Source: Gammaproteobacteria bacterium (lineage in GTDB: Bacteria > Pseudomonadota > Gammaproteobacteria > Thiohalospirales > Thiohalospiraceae). From it: a stretch of DNA of 6,300 nucleotides. Made by a program: the position numbers and the translations under genes. Position 1 is the stretch's first letter. Every line of letters starts with the position of its first letter. Below are positions 1 through 6,187 of the stretch, piece by piece. The notes under the pieces were generated by a model. It was given only the letters and a program-made list of their open reading frames with translations. It was not told where the DNA came from and ran no database searches. The stretch is from assembly GCA_011322575.1 (NCBI GenBank), contig DRMK01000094.1, forward strand, positions 1 through 6,300, in the 5' to 3' direction.

Positions 1-296
1 AGGAGGGGTGGCGCCGGGAGCGGCTGCATGCCCTGGTGCGACGCTTTCGCGAGGGGGCGGCCGGGCTGAATCTGCCGCTGCTGGAGTCGGATACGCCCAT
101 CCAGCCGCTGCTGGTGGAGGAGCCGCAGCGGGCATTGCATCTGGCCGCGGCGCTGCTGGAGCGCAATATTCTGGTGAGCGCAATCCGGCCGCCCACGGTT
201 CCGGCCGGTGGCGCCCGGCTGCGCGTCACCCTGTCGTCGGCCCACAGTGAGGCGGATCTGGATCTGCTCCTGGATGCGCTGGGGGAGCTGGTTTGA
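1..296 (+). CDS. bioF: 8-amino-7-oxononanoate synthase (BioF), C-terminal part
   Basis: This is the 3' end of bioF; the gene begins upstream of the window and full codons start at base 3. BioF is a PLP-dependent cytoplasmic enzyme of the alpha-oxoamine synthase family. It condenses pimeloyl-ACP with L-alanine to give 8-amino-7-oxononanoate (KAPA). About 97 residues are visible. They contain the family's C-terminal signatures: a DTPIQPLLV stretch, then SAIRPPTVPAGGARLRVTLS followed by SAHSEADLD, which closely matches the end of E. coli BioF as I recall it (AIRPPTVPAGTARLR, LTLTAAH). The PLP-binding lysine and most of the catalytic domain lie outside the window, so their integrity cannot be judged. 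The reading frame is open and ends at a TGA (294-296) that overlaps the bioH start. It is the first visible gene of the bio operon. The family call is firm. Confidence 0.93.
   Translation, partial: EGWRRERLHALVRRFREGAAGLNLPLLESDTPIQPLLVEEPQRALHLAAALLERNILVSAIRPPTVPAGGARLRVTLSSAHSEADLDLLLDALGELV
281..295 (+). promoter_or_regulatory. Ribosome-binding site and TTG start of bioH
   Basis: GGGGGAG at 281-287 sits five bases before a TTG at 293-295 that overlaps the bioF stop (TTGA). It decides the bioH start. The next in-frame ATG lies 15 codons later, immediately before the HGWG motif, and would remove the first beta strand of the hydrolase fold. Starting at TTG places HGWG at residues 18-21, matching its position in E. 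coli BioH. Confidence 0.7.
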
Positions 297-1060
297 GACT
301 GCATTCCGAGGCGCGGGGGAGGGGAACCGATCTGCTGATGCTGCATGGCTGGGGGATGCACTCCGCCATGTGGGGAGACACGGTGGACCGGCTCTCGGAG
401 CGCTACCGGGTTACCACGGTGGATCTGCCCGGCCATGGCCGGAGCGGCCCGGATTGCGCTCCGGCCACGCTGTCCCGCTGGGCGGCTGCGGTGGCCGAAG
501 TGGCTCCGGAGCGGGCGGTGTGGCTTGGCTGGTCGCTGGGAGGGTTGCTCGCCATGCGGGCGGCGCTGGATTTTCCACAGCGGGTGGCGCGCCTGATCCT
601 GGTGGCCGCCAGCGCCTGCTTCGTACGGCGCGCCGGCTGGCCCCACGCCCAGAGCGCCGCGACCCTGCAGGGATTCGCGGCGGAACTGCGGGAGGACTAC
701 CGCTCCCTGCTGAGCCGTTTTCTCGCCCTTCAGGTGTGGGGCTGCGCGGATGCGCGCCGGCAGGCGCGGGCGCTGCGCGAGGCCCTGTCTCTTCGGGGAG
801 AGCCGGAGCGGGGGGCTCTGGAGGCCGGGCTGGCCATGCTGCGGGAGAGCGATCTGCGCGAAGAGCTGCCGGAGGTGGCCTGCCCCGTGCTGCTGATCTC
901 CGGGCAGAGGGATACCCTGGTTCCACCGGCGGCCGCGCGGTACATGGCCGGCATGCTGCCGGACGCCCGCCTGGAGATCCTTGCGGGGGCGGGTCACGCC
1001 CCTTTCCTGGCGCAAGGGGAGCGCTTCCGGCAGCTGATCGGGGAGTTTCTCGATGGATGA
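293..1060 (+). CDS. bioH: Pimeloyl-[acyl-carrier protein] methyl ester esterase (BioH)
   Basis: This is an alpha/beta-hydrolase of 255 residues, against about 256 for E. coli BioH. In the cytoplasm it hydrolyses pimeloyl-ACP methyl ester, releasing methanol and pimeloyl-ACP for BioF and stopping further chain elongation. Visible motifs are HGWG (residues 18-21, oxyanion-hole region), VDLPGHGRS (43-51), the nucleophile elbow GWSLGG (79-84) with Ser81, Asp207 in GQRDTLVP, and His235 in GHAPF. Together these form the complete Ser-Asp-His triad at nearly the same positions as in E. coli. The stretch RFLALQVWG in the lid region also resembles BioH. The start is a TTG with a good Shine-Dalgarno sequence that overlaps the bioF stop by four bases (TTGA). 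The 3' end overlaps bioC by 8 nt, which suggests translational coupling. In E. coli bioH is unlinked to the bio operon; here it is inside it, which supports this role over a generic hydrolase. Confidence 0.93.
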   Translation: MRLHSEARGRGTDLLMLHGWGMHSAMWGDTVDRLSERYRVTTVDLPGHGRSGPDCAPATLSRWAAAVAEVAPERAVWLGWSLGGLLAMRAALDFPQRVARLILVAASACFVRRAGWPHAQSAATLQGFAAELREDYRSLLSRFLALQVWGCADARRQARALREALSLRGEPERGALEAGLAMLRESDLREELPEVACPVLLISGQRDTLVPPAAARYMAGMLPDARLEILAGAGHAPFLAQGERFRQLIGEFLDG

Positions 1061-1952
1061 CAGGTACCGGCTGGACAAGGAGCGTATCCGGAGATCCTTC
1101 GACCGGGCCGCGGCGTGTTACGACGAGGTGGCGGTGCTGCAGCGCGAGGTGGGGGAGCGCATGCTGGACCGCATGGAGCTGATCCGCTTGCGCCCGCGCC
1201 GTATCCTGGATATCGGCGCCGGTACCGGCTACTGCAGCCGTCTGCTCCGCAGGCGCTACCCTAAGGCGGAGCTGATCTCCGCGGATCTGGCGCCCGCCAT
1301 GGTGGCGCGGGCGGCGGAGCGGGTGACGGTTTGGGAGCGCCTGCTGGGGCGGCACCATTTCGCGGTGGCGGACCTGGAGCAGCTGCCTGTCGCCGACGGC
1401 AGCGTGGATCTGCTGTTCTCCAACCTCACGCTGCAGTGGTGCTCCGCACCGGAGCGGGCCTTCGGCGAGCTGCGCCGGGTGCTGCGGCCGGGTGGCCTGC
1501 TGATGTTCACCACCTTCGGGCCGGATACCCTCAGGGAGCTGCGTCTCTGCTGGGGGGAGGTGGATGGATATACCCATGTGAGCGCGTTTGCGGAGATGCG
1601 GCAGGTGGGGGATCTGCTGCTCGAGAGCCGCTTCGCCGATCCGGTGGTGGACAGCGAGACCTTCACCCTGACCTACGCCAAAGTTCGGGATCTGATGCGC
1701 GATCTGAAGATGCTGGGGGCGCACAACGCCACCGCCGGACGGCAGCGCGGCCTCACCGGCAAGGGCAGGTTCGCCGCGCTGGTGGATGCCTATGAAGGCT
1801 GGCGCCGGGACGGCGTGCTGCCCGCTACCTATGAGGTCATATATGGTCACGCCTGGGCGCCGGAGCCGGGCATGGCGCGGCGCGCCGGGGAGCAGCGGGG
1901 TGCCATACCGCTGGCGCAGCTGCGCACCGCCCTTGGGAGGCGCCGTCCGTGA
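1053..1952 (+). CDS. bioC: Malonyl-[acyl-carrier protein] O-methyltransferase (BioC)
   Basis: This is a SAM-dependent class I methyltransferase of 299 residues. BioC methylates the free carboxyl of malonyl-ACP so that the disguised primer can be extended by fatty-acid synthesis to pimeloyl-ACP methyl ester. It shows the BioC signature RSFDRAAACYDEVAVLQ near the N terminus (residues 14-30), the SAM-binding motif I ILDIGAGTGYCS (51-62), an acidic SAM-ribose-binding position in the strand ISADLAP (75-81), and SNLTLQWC (123-130) followed by RRVLRPGGLLMF (141-152), typical of BioC. At 299 residues it is longer than E. coli BioC (about 251). Extra length lies between the acidic loop and motif II (around 91-101) and at the basic C terminus. 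A GGGGAG Shine-Dalgarno at 1040-1045 supports the ATG at 1053. An ATG at 1057 is in another frame. The gene overlaps bioH by 8 nt and bioD by 4 nt (GTGA). Confidence 0.93.
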   Translation: MDDRYRLDKERIRRSFDRAAACYDEVAVLQREVGERMLDRMELIRLRPRRILDIGAGTGYCSRLLRRRYPKAELISADLAPAMVARAAERVTVWERLLGRHHFAVADLEQLPVADGSVDLLFSNLTLQWCSAPERAFGELRRVLRPGGLLMFTTFGPDTLRELRLCWGEVDGYTHVSAFAEMRQVGDLLLESRFADPVVDSETFTLTYAKVRDLMRDLKMLGAHNATAGRQRGLTGKGRFAALVDAYEGWRRDGVLPATYEVIYGHAWAPEPGMARRAGEQRGAIPLAQLRTALGRRRP

Positions 1953-2662
1953 AAGGGGTGTTTGTCACCGGCACCGATACGGGGGTGGGCAAGACCCTAG
2001 TTTCATGTGCGCTGCTGGCGGGATTCCAGAGGGCCGGGCTGCGCACCGCCGCCATGAAGCCGGTGGCCAGCGGCAGCGAACCCACGCGGCTTGGTCTGCG
2101 CAACAGGGACGCCCTGCAGCTCGCGGTCCACAGCGACCGCGATCTTCCCTACGAGGTGGTGAATCCCTATACCTTCCGGCCGGCCATAGCCCCCCACATC
2201 GCCGCCGCCCGGGAGGGGGTGGTCATCGATCCGCGCCGGATAGAGAGGCTCTACCGCCGCATCTCCAGCGGTTCCGACATCTGTGTCGTGGAGGGGGCCG
2301 GCGGCTGGCTGGTGCCGCTGAATGAAACTGAAACCATGGCGGATCTGGCGGTCCGGCTCGGTTTGCCCGTGGTGCTGGTGGTGGGAATGCGGCTCGGCTG
2401 CCTCAACCACGCCCTGCTGACGGCGCAGAGCATCGCGGCCCACGGCGTCCCGCTGGCGGGCTGGATAGCCAACATGGTGCAGCCCCAAATGGAGTGCGAC
2501 GAAGAGAATCTGGAAACCTTGCGCCGGCGCATTCCGGGGAGCTGCATGGGAATAGTGCCCTACCTCCCCTCGGCAACGGCCCGCCAGGTGAGCGAATGTC
2601 TCGATGTGGAAGGCCTGGTGGAGCGGATTGTTTCAGAAACCGGAACCGGAACAGCCGAATAG
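1949..2662 (+). CDS. bioD: ATP-dependent dethiobiotin synthetase (BioD)
   Basis: This protein of 237 residues is a P-loop enzyme that carboxylates 7,8-diaminononanoate with CO2 and ATP and closes the ureido ring to form dethiobiotin, the penultimate step of biotin synthesis. Visible motifs are FVTGTDTGVGKT with the P-loop at residues 8-16, MKPVASGSE (36-44) with the conserved Lys37, VNPYTFRPAIAPH (71-83), the EGAGGW switch (115-120), VVGMRLGCLNHALLT (145-159) and GWIANMV (171-177). All align with E. coli BioD as I recall it. The start is a GTG whose last bases overlap the bioC TGA, preceded by GGGAGG (1935-1940, 8 nt away). The C terminus is a short TGTGT repeat encoded by tandem ACCGGA-type units near 2638-2654. 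It is the last gene of the bio cluster, and no clear terminator follows it. Confidence 0.94.
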   Translation: MKGVFVTGTDTGVGKTLVSCALLAGFQRAGLRTAAMKPVASGSEPTRLGLRNRDALQLAVHSDRDLPYEVVNPYTFRPAIAPHIAAAREGVVIDPRRIERLYRRISSGSDICVVEGAGGWLVPLNETETMADLAVRLGLPVVLVVGMRLGCLNHALLTAQSIAAHGVPLAGWIANMVQPQMECDEENLETLRRRIPGSCMGIVPYLPSATARQVSECLDVEGLVERIVSETGTGTAE

Positions 2663-2694
2663 CGATGGTTTATTTACAAAAGCGGCATGTTTTC

Positions 2695-2708
2695 TTGAAT
2701 TATGTCAA
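2695..2708. promoter_or_regulatory. FNR/ANR-type binding site upstream of ccoN
   Basis: The palindrome TTGAATTATGTCAA keeps both TTGA and TCAA half-site cores with exactly the 6-base spacing of the FNR/ANR/FixK consensus TTGAT-N4-ATCAA. It differs from the consensus at the two inner positions. It lies 33 bp after the bioD stop and about 170 bp before ccoN, in the A+T-rich spacer. cbb3 operons are known targets of FNR/ANR/FixK in many proteobacteria. The inference is that the site induces ccoNOQP when oxygen falls. For a class II promoter (site centred at -41.5) transcription would start near 2743. Confidence 0.7.
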
Positions 2709-2717
2709 ATACCGCTC

Positions 2718-2746
2718 TTGTCATGCCATAAGACATTAACTACCAT
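2718..2746 (+). promoter_or_regulatory. Candidate sigma70-type promoter for ccoNOQP
   Basis: TTGTCA (2718-2723, one mismatch to TTGACA) and TACCAT (2741-2746, four of six to TATAAT) are 17 bp apart, which is the ideal spacing, and would start transcription near 2753. This would place the FNR-type site at about -51.5, off the classical class II position. A rival -10 is CATAAG (2727-2732, four of six), which puts the site near -37.5. The region is a believable promoter, but the exact hexamers are uncertain. Either choice leaves a leader of well over 100 nt before ccoN. Confidence 0.35.
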
Positions 2747-2861
2747 AACGACGGTATCACTAAGTAGAGAGCTGGCACCCGAAAAAGTTCCCCGCCTGGT
2801 GCATTTCCCTCGTGTAGCAGGTGGTATTTTCTCAGGTGATCGGCGCCATTCTTTTCAAAAC

Positions 2862-2878
2862 GGAGGAGGCTACTCGTG
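2862..2878 (+). promoter_or_regulatory. Strong ribosome-binding site and GTG start of ccoN
   Basis: GGAGGAGG at 2862-2869 is followed after six bases by GTG at 2876-2878. It fixes the ccoN start. The frame from here gives a short hydrophilic N terminus before the first membrane helix and places every metal ligand at a constant offset of two from the P. stutzeri CcoN numbering. Confidence 0.8.
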
Positions 2879-4291
2879 GAAGCGACGGAGAAATATCATT
2901 TCGATGTCGTCAGATGGTTTACCATCATGGCGATCGTCTATTTAGTAGTTGGCACCTTGGTGGGTGTCCTCATCGCCTCGCAGCTGGCGTGGCCGGTATT
3001 GAATTTCGATATTGCCGAGTTGACCTTTGGCCGGTTGCGTCCCCTGCATACCAATGCGGTTATATTTGCCTTTGGCGGCTGCGCGCTGATGGCGACCGCA
3101 TTCTACAGTGTGCAGCGTACATGCGGGGTTCCGCTGTGGAGCAACAAGCTGGCGTGGTTCACCTTTTTCCTGTGGAACTTCATCATCGTCTCGGCGGTGA
3201 TCACCCTGCCGCTGGGACTCACCCAAGGCAAGGAGTACGCGGAGCTGGAGTGGCCGCTCGACCTGCTGATTGCGGTGGCGTGGTTGTGTTACTCGTTTAA
3301 CTTCGCCATGACCATTGCCAAGCGCAAGACCTCTCACATCTATGTCTCCAACTGGTTCTTCCTGGGCATGATGGTGATGATCACCTATCTGCACGTGGTC
3401 AACAGCCTGGCGATTCCGGTCAGCCTGTTCAAGTCCTACTCGGTGTTCTCCGGCGTACAGGATGCGATGATCCAGTGGTGGTGGGGTCATAACGCGGTAG
3501 GTTACTATCTGACTGCCGGCTTCCTGGGCATCATGTACTATTTCGTGCCCAAGCAGGCCAACCGTCCGGTGTTCTCCTACAGGCTTTCCGTGATCCATTT
3601 CTGGGCGCTGATGTTCGGTTACGTCTGGCTTGGCGCCCACCACCTGCAGTACACCGCTCTTCCCGACTGGACCGGTTCTCTGGGTGCCGCCGTCTCGCTG
3701 GCGATGATCATCCCCTCCTGGGGCGGCGCGGTGAACGGCATGATGACCCTGTCGGGGGCCTGGGACAAGCTGCGTACCGACTACGTGCTGCGCTTCCTGG
3801 TCATGTCTCTGGCCTTCTACGCCATGTCCACCTTCGAGGGTCCGGTCATGTCCTCCAAGACCGTCAACGCCCTCTCCCACTACACCGACTGGACCATCGG
3901 TCATGTGCATTCCGGTGCCCTGGGATGGGTTGTGATGGTTGCCGCCGGTGCCCTGTACCACATGGTAATGAGGCTGTGGAACACCGAGATGTACTCCGCC
4001 AAGCTGGTCAACCTGCACTTCTGGCTGGCTACCATCGGCGCGGTTATCTACATCGTTGCCATGTGGGTGTCCGGGATCATGCAGGGTCTGATGTGGCGTG
4101 ACTACGACGCCTTCGGCACCCTGAGCTACACCTTCGCCGAGTCCGTTGCTGCCATGCATCCGTACTACGTGATGCGCGCGGTGGGCGGTGCCATATATTG
4201 GCTGGGTGGCGCAATCATGCTGTTCAACGTGATCATGACCATCCGTATGGCCAGTGCGACCCGTGGTGTTGGTGCCCCGGCAAGGGCCTGA
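2876..4291 (+). CDS. ccoN: cbb3-type cytochrome c oxidase catalytic subunit I (CcoN)
   Basis: This is the haem-copper oxidase catalytic subunit of the C-type (cbb3) family, a polytopic inner-membrane protein of 471 residues with about twelve hydrophobic spans. It reduces O2 to water at a haem b3-CuB centre and pumps protons. Visible ligands are His58 in RPLHTN and His345 in GHVHSG for the low-spin haem b, His343 for haem b3, and His205 (WWWGHN), His255 and His256 (GAHHLQY) for CuB. Tyr249 (MFGYVW) is the residue that cross-links to the first CuB histidine in C-type oxidases. Each corresponds to the P. stutzeri position minus two. The conserved EGPVMS (321-326) near the active site is also present. 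The GTG start has a strong Shine-Dalgarno. ccoO follows 22 nt later. An FNR-type site upstream suggests induction at low oxygen. All key residues are intact, so the enzyme should be functional. Confidence 0.97.
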   Translation: MEATEKYHFDVVRWFTIMAIVYLVVGTLVGVLIASQLAWPVLNFDIAELTFGRLRPLHTNAVIFAFGGCALMATAFYSVQRTCGVPLWSNKLAWFTFFLWNFIIVSAVITLPLGLTQGKEYAELEWPLDLLIAVAWLCYSFNFAMTIAKRKTSHIYVSNWFFLGMMVMITYLHVVNSLAIPVSLFKSYSVFSGVQDAMIQWWWGHNAVGYYLTAGFLGIMYYFVPKQANRPVFSYRLSVIHFWALMFGYVWLGAHHLQYTALPDWTGSLGAAVSLAMIIPSWGGAVNGMMTLSGAWDKLRTDYVLRFLVMSLAFYAMSTFEGPVMSSKTVNALSHYTDWTIGHVHSGALGWVVMVAAGALYHMVMRLWNTEMYSAKLVNLHFWLATIGAVIYIVAMWVSGIMQGLMWRDYDAFGTLSYTFAESVAAMHPYYVMRAVGGAIYWLGGAIMLFNVIMTIRMASATRGVGAPARA

Positions 4292-4313
4292 TGGCGAGGA
4301 GGAGTAGAGAACG

Positions 4314-5039
4314 ATGTCAAACGAAATCCATTCAACGAAATTTCAGGACAAGATTGAAAGCAATGTTTTCGTCATGTTCATTACGCTGGCGATTCTGCTT
4401 TCGGTCGGTGGCCTGGTGGAGATTGTGCCCCTGTTCTATCTCAAGGGGACCATGGAGCACAACCAGCATCCCGAGATCGTATGGCAGCGTCAGCCGGGCC
4501 AGACCCTGGCGGACTGGAAGCCGGGCGACGGGATACGGCCCTATACTGCGCTGGAGCTGATGGGCCGGTCGGTGTTCATCCGGGAAGGGTGCTATCTGTG
4601 TCATTCTCAGATGATTCGGCCATTCCGCGACGAGAAGGAGCGCTATGGCCACTACTCGCTGGCGTCCGAGTCCATGTATGACCATCCGTTCCAGTGGGGT
4701 TCCAAGCGTACCGGGCCGGACCTGGCCCGGGTAGGTGGCAAGTACTCTGACGAATGGCATCGTCAGCACCTGATCGCCCCGCGCTCCCTGGTGCCTGAGT
4801 CGGTCATGCCCAACTATCCATGGCTGGCGAAGAACATGGTGGATGGTCAGACCGCGGTCAAGACTGTAGCTGCGATGGCCACGCTGGGGGTACCCTATAC
4901 CGCAGATGATTATGGCGCCGATTACAGCGGCGCTGCGGCTGAGGTGGAGGGCAAGACCGAGCTGGATGCAGTGGTTGCCTATCTGCAGGTGTTGGGAACC
5001 ATGGTGACCTTCGAAGAAGGCGTGGATTATCGTGAGTAG
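4314..5039 (+). CDS. ccoO: cbb3-type cytochrome c oxidase mono-haem subunit II (CcoO)
   Basis: This membrane-anchored mono-haem cytochrome c of 241 residues passes electrons to CcoN. It begins with a short cytoplasmic stretch, then one membrane helix (about 18-43, with the conserved SVGGLVEIVPLF), then a periplasmic cytochrome c domain. The haem motif is CYLCH (93-97), followed by the CcoO hallmark SQMIRPFRDEKERYG. The RTGPDLARVGGKYSDEWH stretch is also diagnostic, and Met165 in VMPNYPW is the expected sixth haem ligand. The C-terminal TELDAVVAYLQVLGT is typical. The protein is longer than the roughly 200 residues usual for CcoO. Much of the excess is a hydrophilic linker between the helix and the haem domain (about 48-73). 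AGGAGG at 4297-4302 lies 11 nt before the ATG. The 3' end overlaps ccoQ by 8 nt. Confidence 0.96.
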   Translation: MSNEIHSTKFQDKIESNVFVMFITLAILLSVGGLVEIVPLFYLKGTMEHNQHPEIVWQRQPGQTLADWKPGDGIRPYTALELMGRSVFIREGCYLCHSQMIRPFRDEKERYGHYSLASESMYDHPFQWGSKRTGPDLARVGGKYSDEWHRQHLIAPRSLVPESVMPNYPWLAKNMVDGQTAVKTVAAMATLGVPYTADDYGADYSGAAAEVEGKTELDAVVAYLQVLGTMVTFEEGVDYRE

Positions 5040-5238
5040 TCTGGCGGAGCATTTTCATACGGATTGGGCGGCGCTGACGCTGAACGACTGGATAGGTCTG
5101 ATTACGACAGTGGTCGTCTTCATCCTGATGATAGTTGCGTACATCTATGTGTTTCACCCGGCCAACCGGGACTACCTGGAGACACAAAAGAACATTCCGC
5201 TGGATGACAACCGTTTAGAGACGGAGGACAAGAGATGA
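5032..5238 (+). CDS. ccoQ: cbb3-type oxidase small subunit CcoQ
   Basis: This small protein of 68 residues has one predicted membrane helix (about 21-41, IGLITTVVVF to IYVF). A charged tail begins HPANRDYLE, the CcoQ/FixQ pattern in which the helix is followed by an aromatic-proline stretch and acidic or basic residues. CcoQ helps assemble or stabilise the cbb3 complex and is not catalytic. The GTG start overlaps the end of ccoO by 8 nt, with a modest GAAGAAGG Shine-Dalgarno at 5013-5020. The stop overlaps the ccoP start as ATGA. It is somewhat longer than many CcoQ proteins (about 50-60 residues). The position between ccoO and ccoP makes the call safe despite weak sequence conservation in this family. 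Confidence 0.9.
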   Translation: MSSLAEHFHTDWAALTLNDWIGLITTVVVFILMIVAYIYVFHPANRDYLETQKNIPLDDNRLETEDKR

Positions 5239-6092
5239 GTGAAAAAACCAATCCGTACAAAGTTCCCACTACCGGGCATGTATGGGATGACAATCTGGCC
5301 GAGCTGCTGAACGAGCCACCCAAATGGTGGATGATCGGGTTCTGGGCCAGCATCATAATGGTGGTGATCTACTTCCTGGTGTACCCTTCCATTCCTCTGG
5401 TGAACAGCCATTTCAAGGGGATCATGGGCTGGACCTCCATCAAGGAGCTGAAGGAGGACATGCAGACCATCGAGAAGGCCAGGGCCAAGTACGAGAACCG
5501 TTTGCCTGGCATGTCCGCCGCGGCTATTCTGGCCGATGACGAGCTGACCCAGTACGTTACGCGGTCGGCCAAGGTGCTGTTTGGCGATAACTGCGCGGCC
5601 TGCCACGGTACCGCCGGTGCCGGTAACCCCAATTTCCCGGTGCTGGTGGATGACGACTGGCTCTATGGGGGCAAGATCGAGAATATCGTACAGACCATAG
5701 CAAATGGTCGCCGTGGCAACATGCCGGCCCATGCAGGGAAGCTCAGTGACCAGGAGATCGCCGATCTGGCCAAGCATGTCAAGGCCCTGAGTGAAGGTGG
5801 CGAATATGCTCCGGGCAAGGAGATATTCATGGGCAAGGGCGGTTGTTTTGCCTGCCACGGGCAGGATGCCAAGGGGATGACTGCGCTTGGCTCTGCCAAT
5901 CTGACCGACGGTATCTGGCGCTTCTCGCCTGGCACCGAGGAGGCGATTGCCTACACCATCGCCCACGGTGTCAATGATCCGAACGATCCCCAGACGCGGA
6001 ATGCCGTAATGCCGAAGTTCGGTGGCAAGATGAGCGAGACCGACATCAACAAATTGGCGGTTTACGTCTATAAGCTGGGCGGCGGCCAGTAA
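5235..6092 (+). CDS. ccoP: cbb3-type cytochrome c oxidase di-haem subunit III (CcoP)
   Basis: This membrane-anchored di-haem cytochrome c of 285 residues receives electrons from soluble or membrane cytochromes and passes them to CcoO. The N terminus carries the CcoP signature GHVWDDNLAELLNEPPKWW (14-32), followed by a single membrane helix (about 33-51). Two cytochrome c domains follow, with haem motifs CAACH (120-124) and CFACH (204-208). Likely methionine ligands are Met163 (GNMPAH) and Met259 (AVMPKFGG). Other landmarks are NFPVLVDDDWLYGG (133-146) and ANLTDGIWRF (221-230), both typical of CcoP. It has the one-helix architecture seen in FixP-type proteins, not the two-helix form of P. stutzeri CcoP. 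The ATG overlaps the ccoQ stop (ATGA) with GGAGG at 5223-5227, so it is probably coupled to ccoQ. Confidence 0.97.
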   Translation: MSEKTNPYKVPTTGHVWDDNLAELLNEPPKWWMIGFWASIIMVVIYFLVYPSIPLVNSHFKGIMGWTSIKELKEDMQTIEKARAKYENRLPGMSAAAILADDELTQYVTRSAKVLFGDNCAACHGTAGAGNPNFPVLVDDDWLYGGKIENIVQTIANGRRGNMPAHAGKLSDQEIADLAKHVKALSEGGEYAPGKEIFMGKGGCFACHGQDAKGMTALGSANLTDGIWRFSPGTEEAIAYTIAHGVNDPNDPQTRNAVMPKFGGKMSETDINKLAVYVYKLGGGQ

Positions 6093-6130
6093 AGGGGTTG
6101 TGGCGGTCGCATATCTGAAGGGTATGGATG

Positions 6131-6160
6131 GCCGGGGTGGGGTTATCGCCTCACCCCGGC
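6131..6160 (+). terminator. GC-rich hairpin after ccoP (terminator-like, no T-tract)
   Basis: GCCGGGGTGGGG (6131-6142) pairs with CCTCACCCCGGC (6149-6160) around the loop TTATCG. This gives a 12-bp stem with one G-U pair. It lies 38 bp after the ccoP stop and 27 bp before the next start codon. The bases that follow (TATCCTGAACTTT) do not form a T-tract, so a classical intrinsic terminator is doubtful. It may instead be a 3' mRNA-stabilising or processing hairpin, or a partial terminator that lowers expression of the downstream gene. The structure is certain on paper; the function is inferred. Confidence 0.6.
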
Positions 6161-6187
6161 TATCCTGAACTTTGAGAGGGGTAGGTT

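Noticed and set aside
411..1850. A 479-codon open frame on the - strand across bioH and bioC
   Set aside because: It is a by-product of G+C-rich codons in the real genes. Its translation is low-complexity, rich in Pro, Ala, Arg and Gly, shows no domain, and spans two well-identified genes on the other strand.
2636..2654. Tandem ACCGGA-type repeat at the end of bioD
   Set aside because: It has only two to three short units, lies inside the coding frame and merely encodes a TGTGT tail. It is not a meaningful repeat locus.
2684..2727. GGCATG/CATGCC inverted repeat flanking the FNR-type site, as a possible bioD terminator
   Set aside because: The arms are only 6 bp with a loop of about 32 bases, they do not extend, and no T-tract follows. 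It is probably chance.
2743..2757. TACC/GGTA mini-hairpin in the ccoN leader
   Set aside because: A 4-bp stem with an 8-base loop is too weak to call a structure.
2604..2945. A + strand open frame across the bioD-ccoN spacer
   Set aside because: It starts inside bioD in another frame, runs through the promoter and the ccoN ribosome-binding site into ccoN, and shows no protein-like features.
2942..4159. A 405-codon open frame on the - strand within ccoN
   Set aside because: The product is a His/Gln/Gly-rich mirror of membrane-helix codons with no recognisable motif, and ccoN on the + strand is unmistakable.
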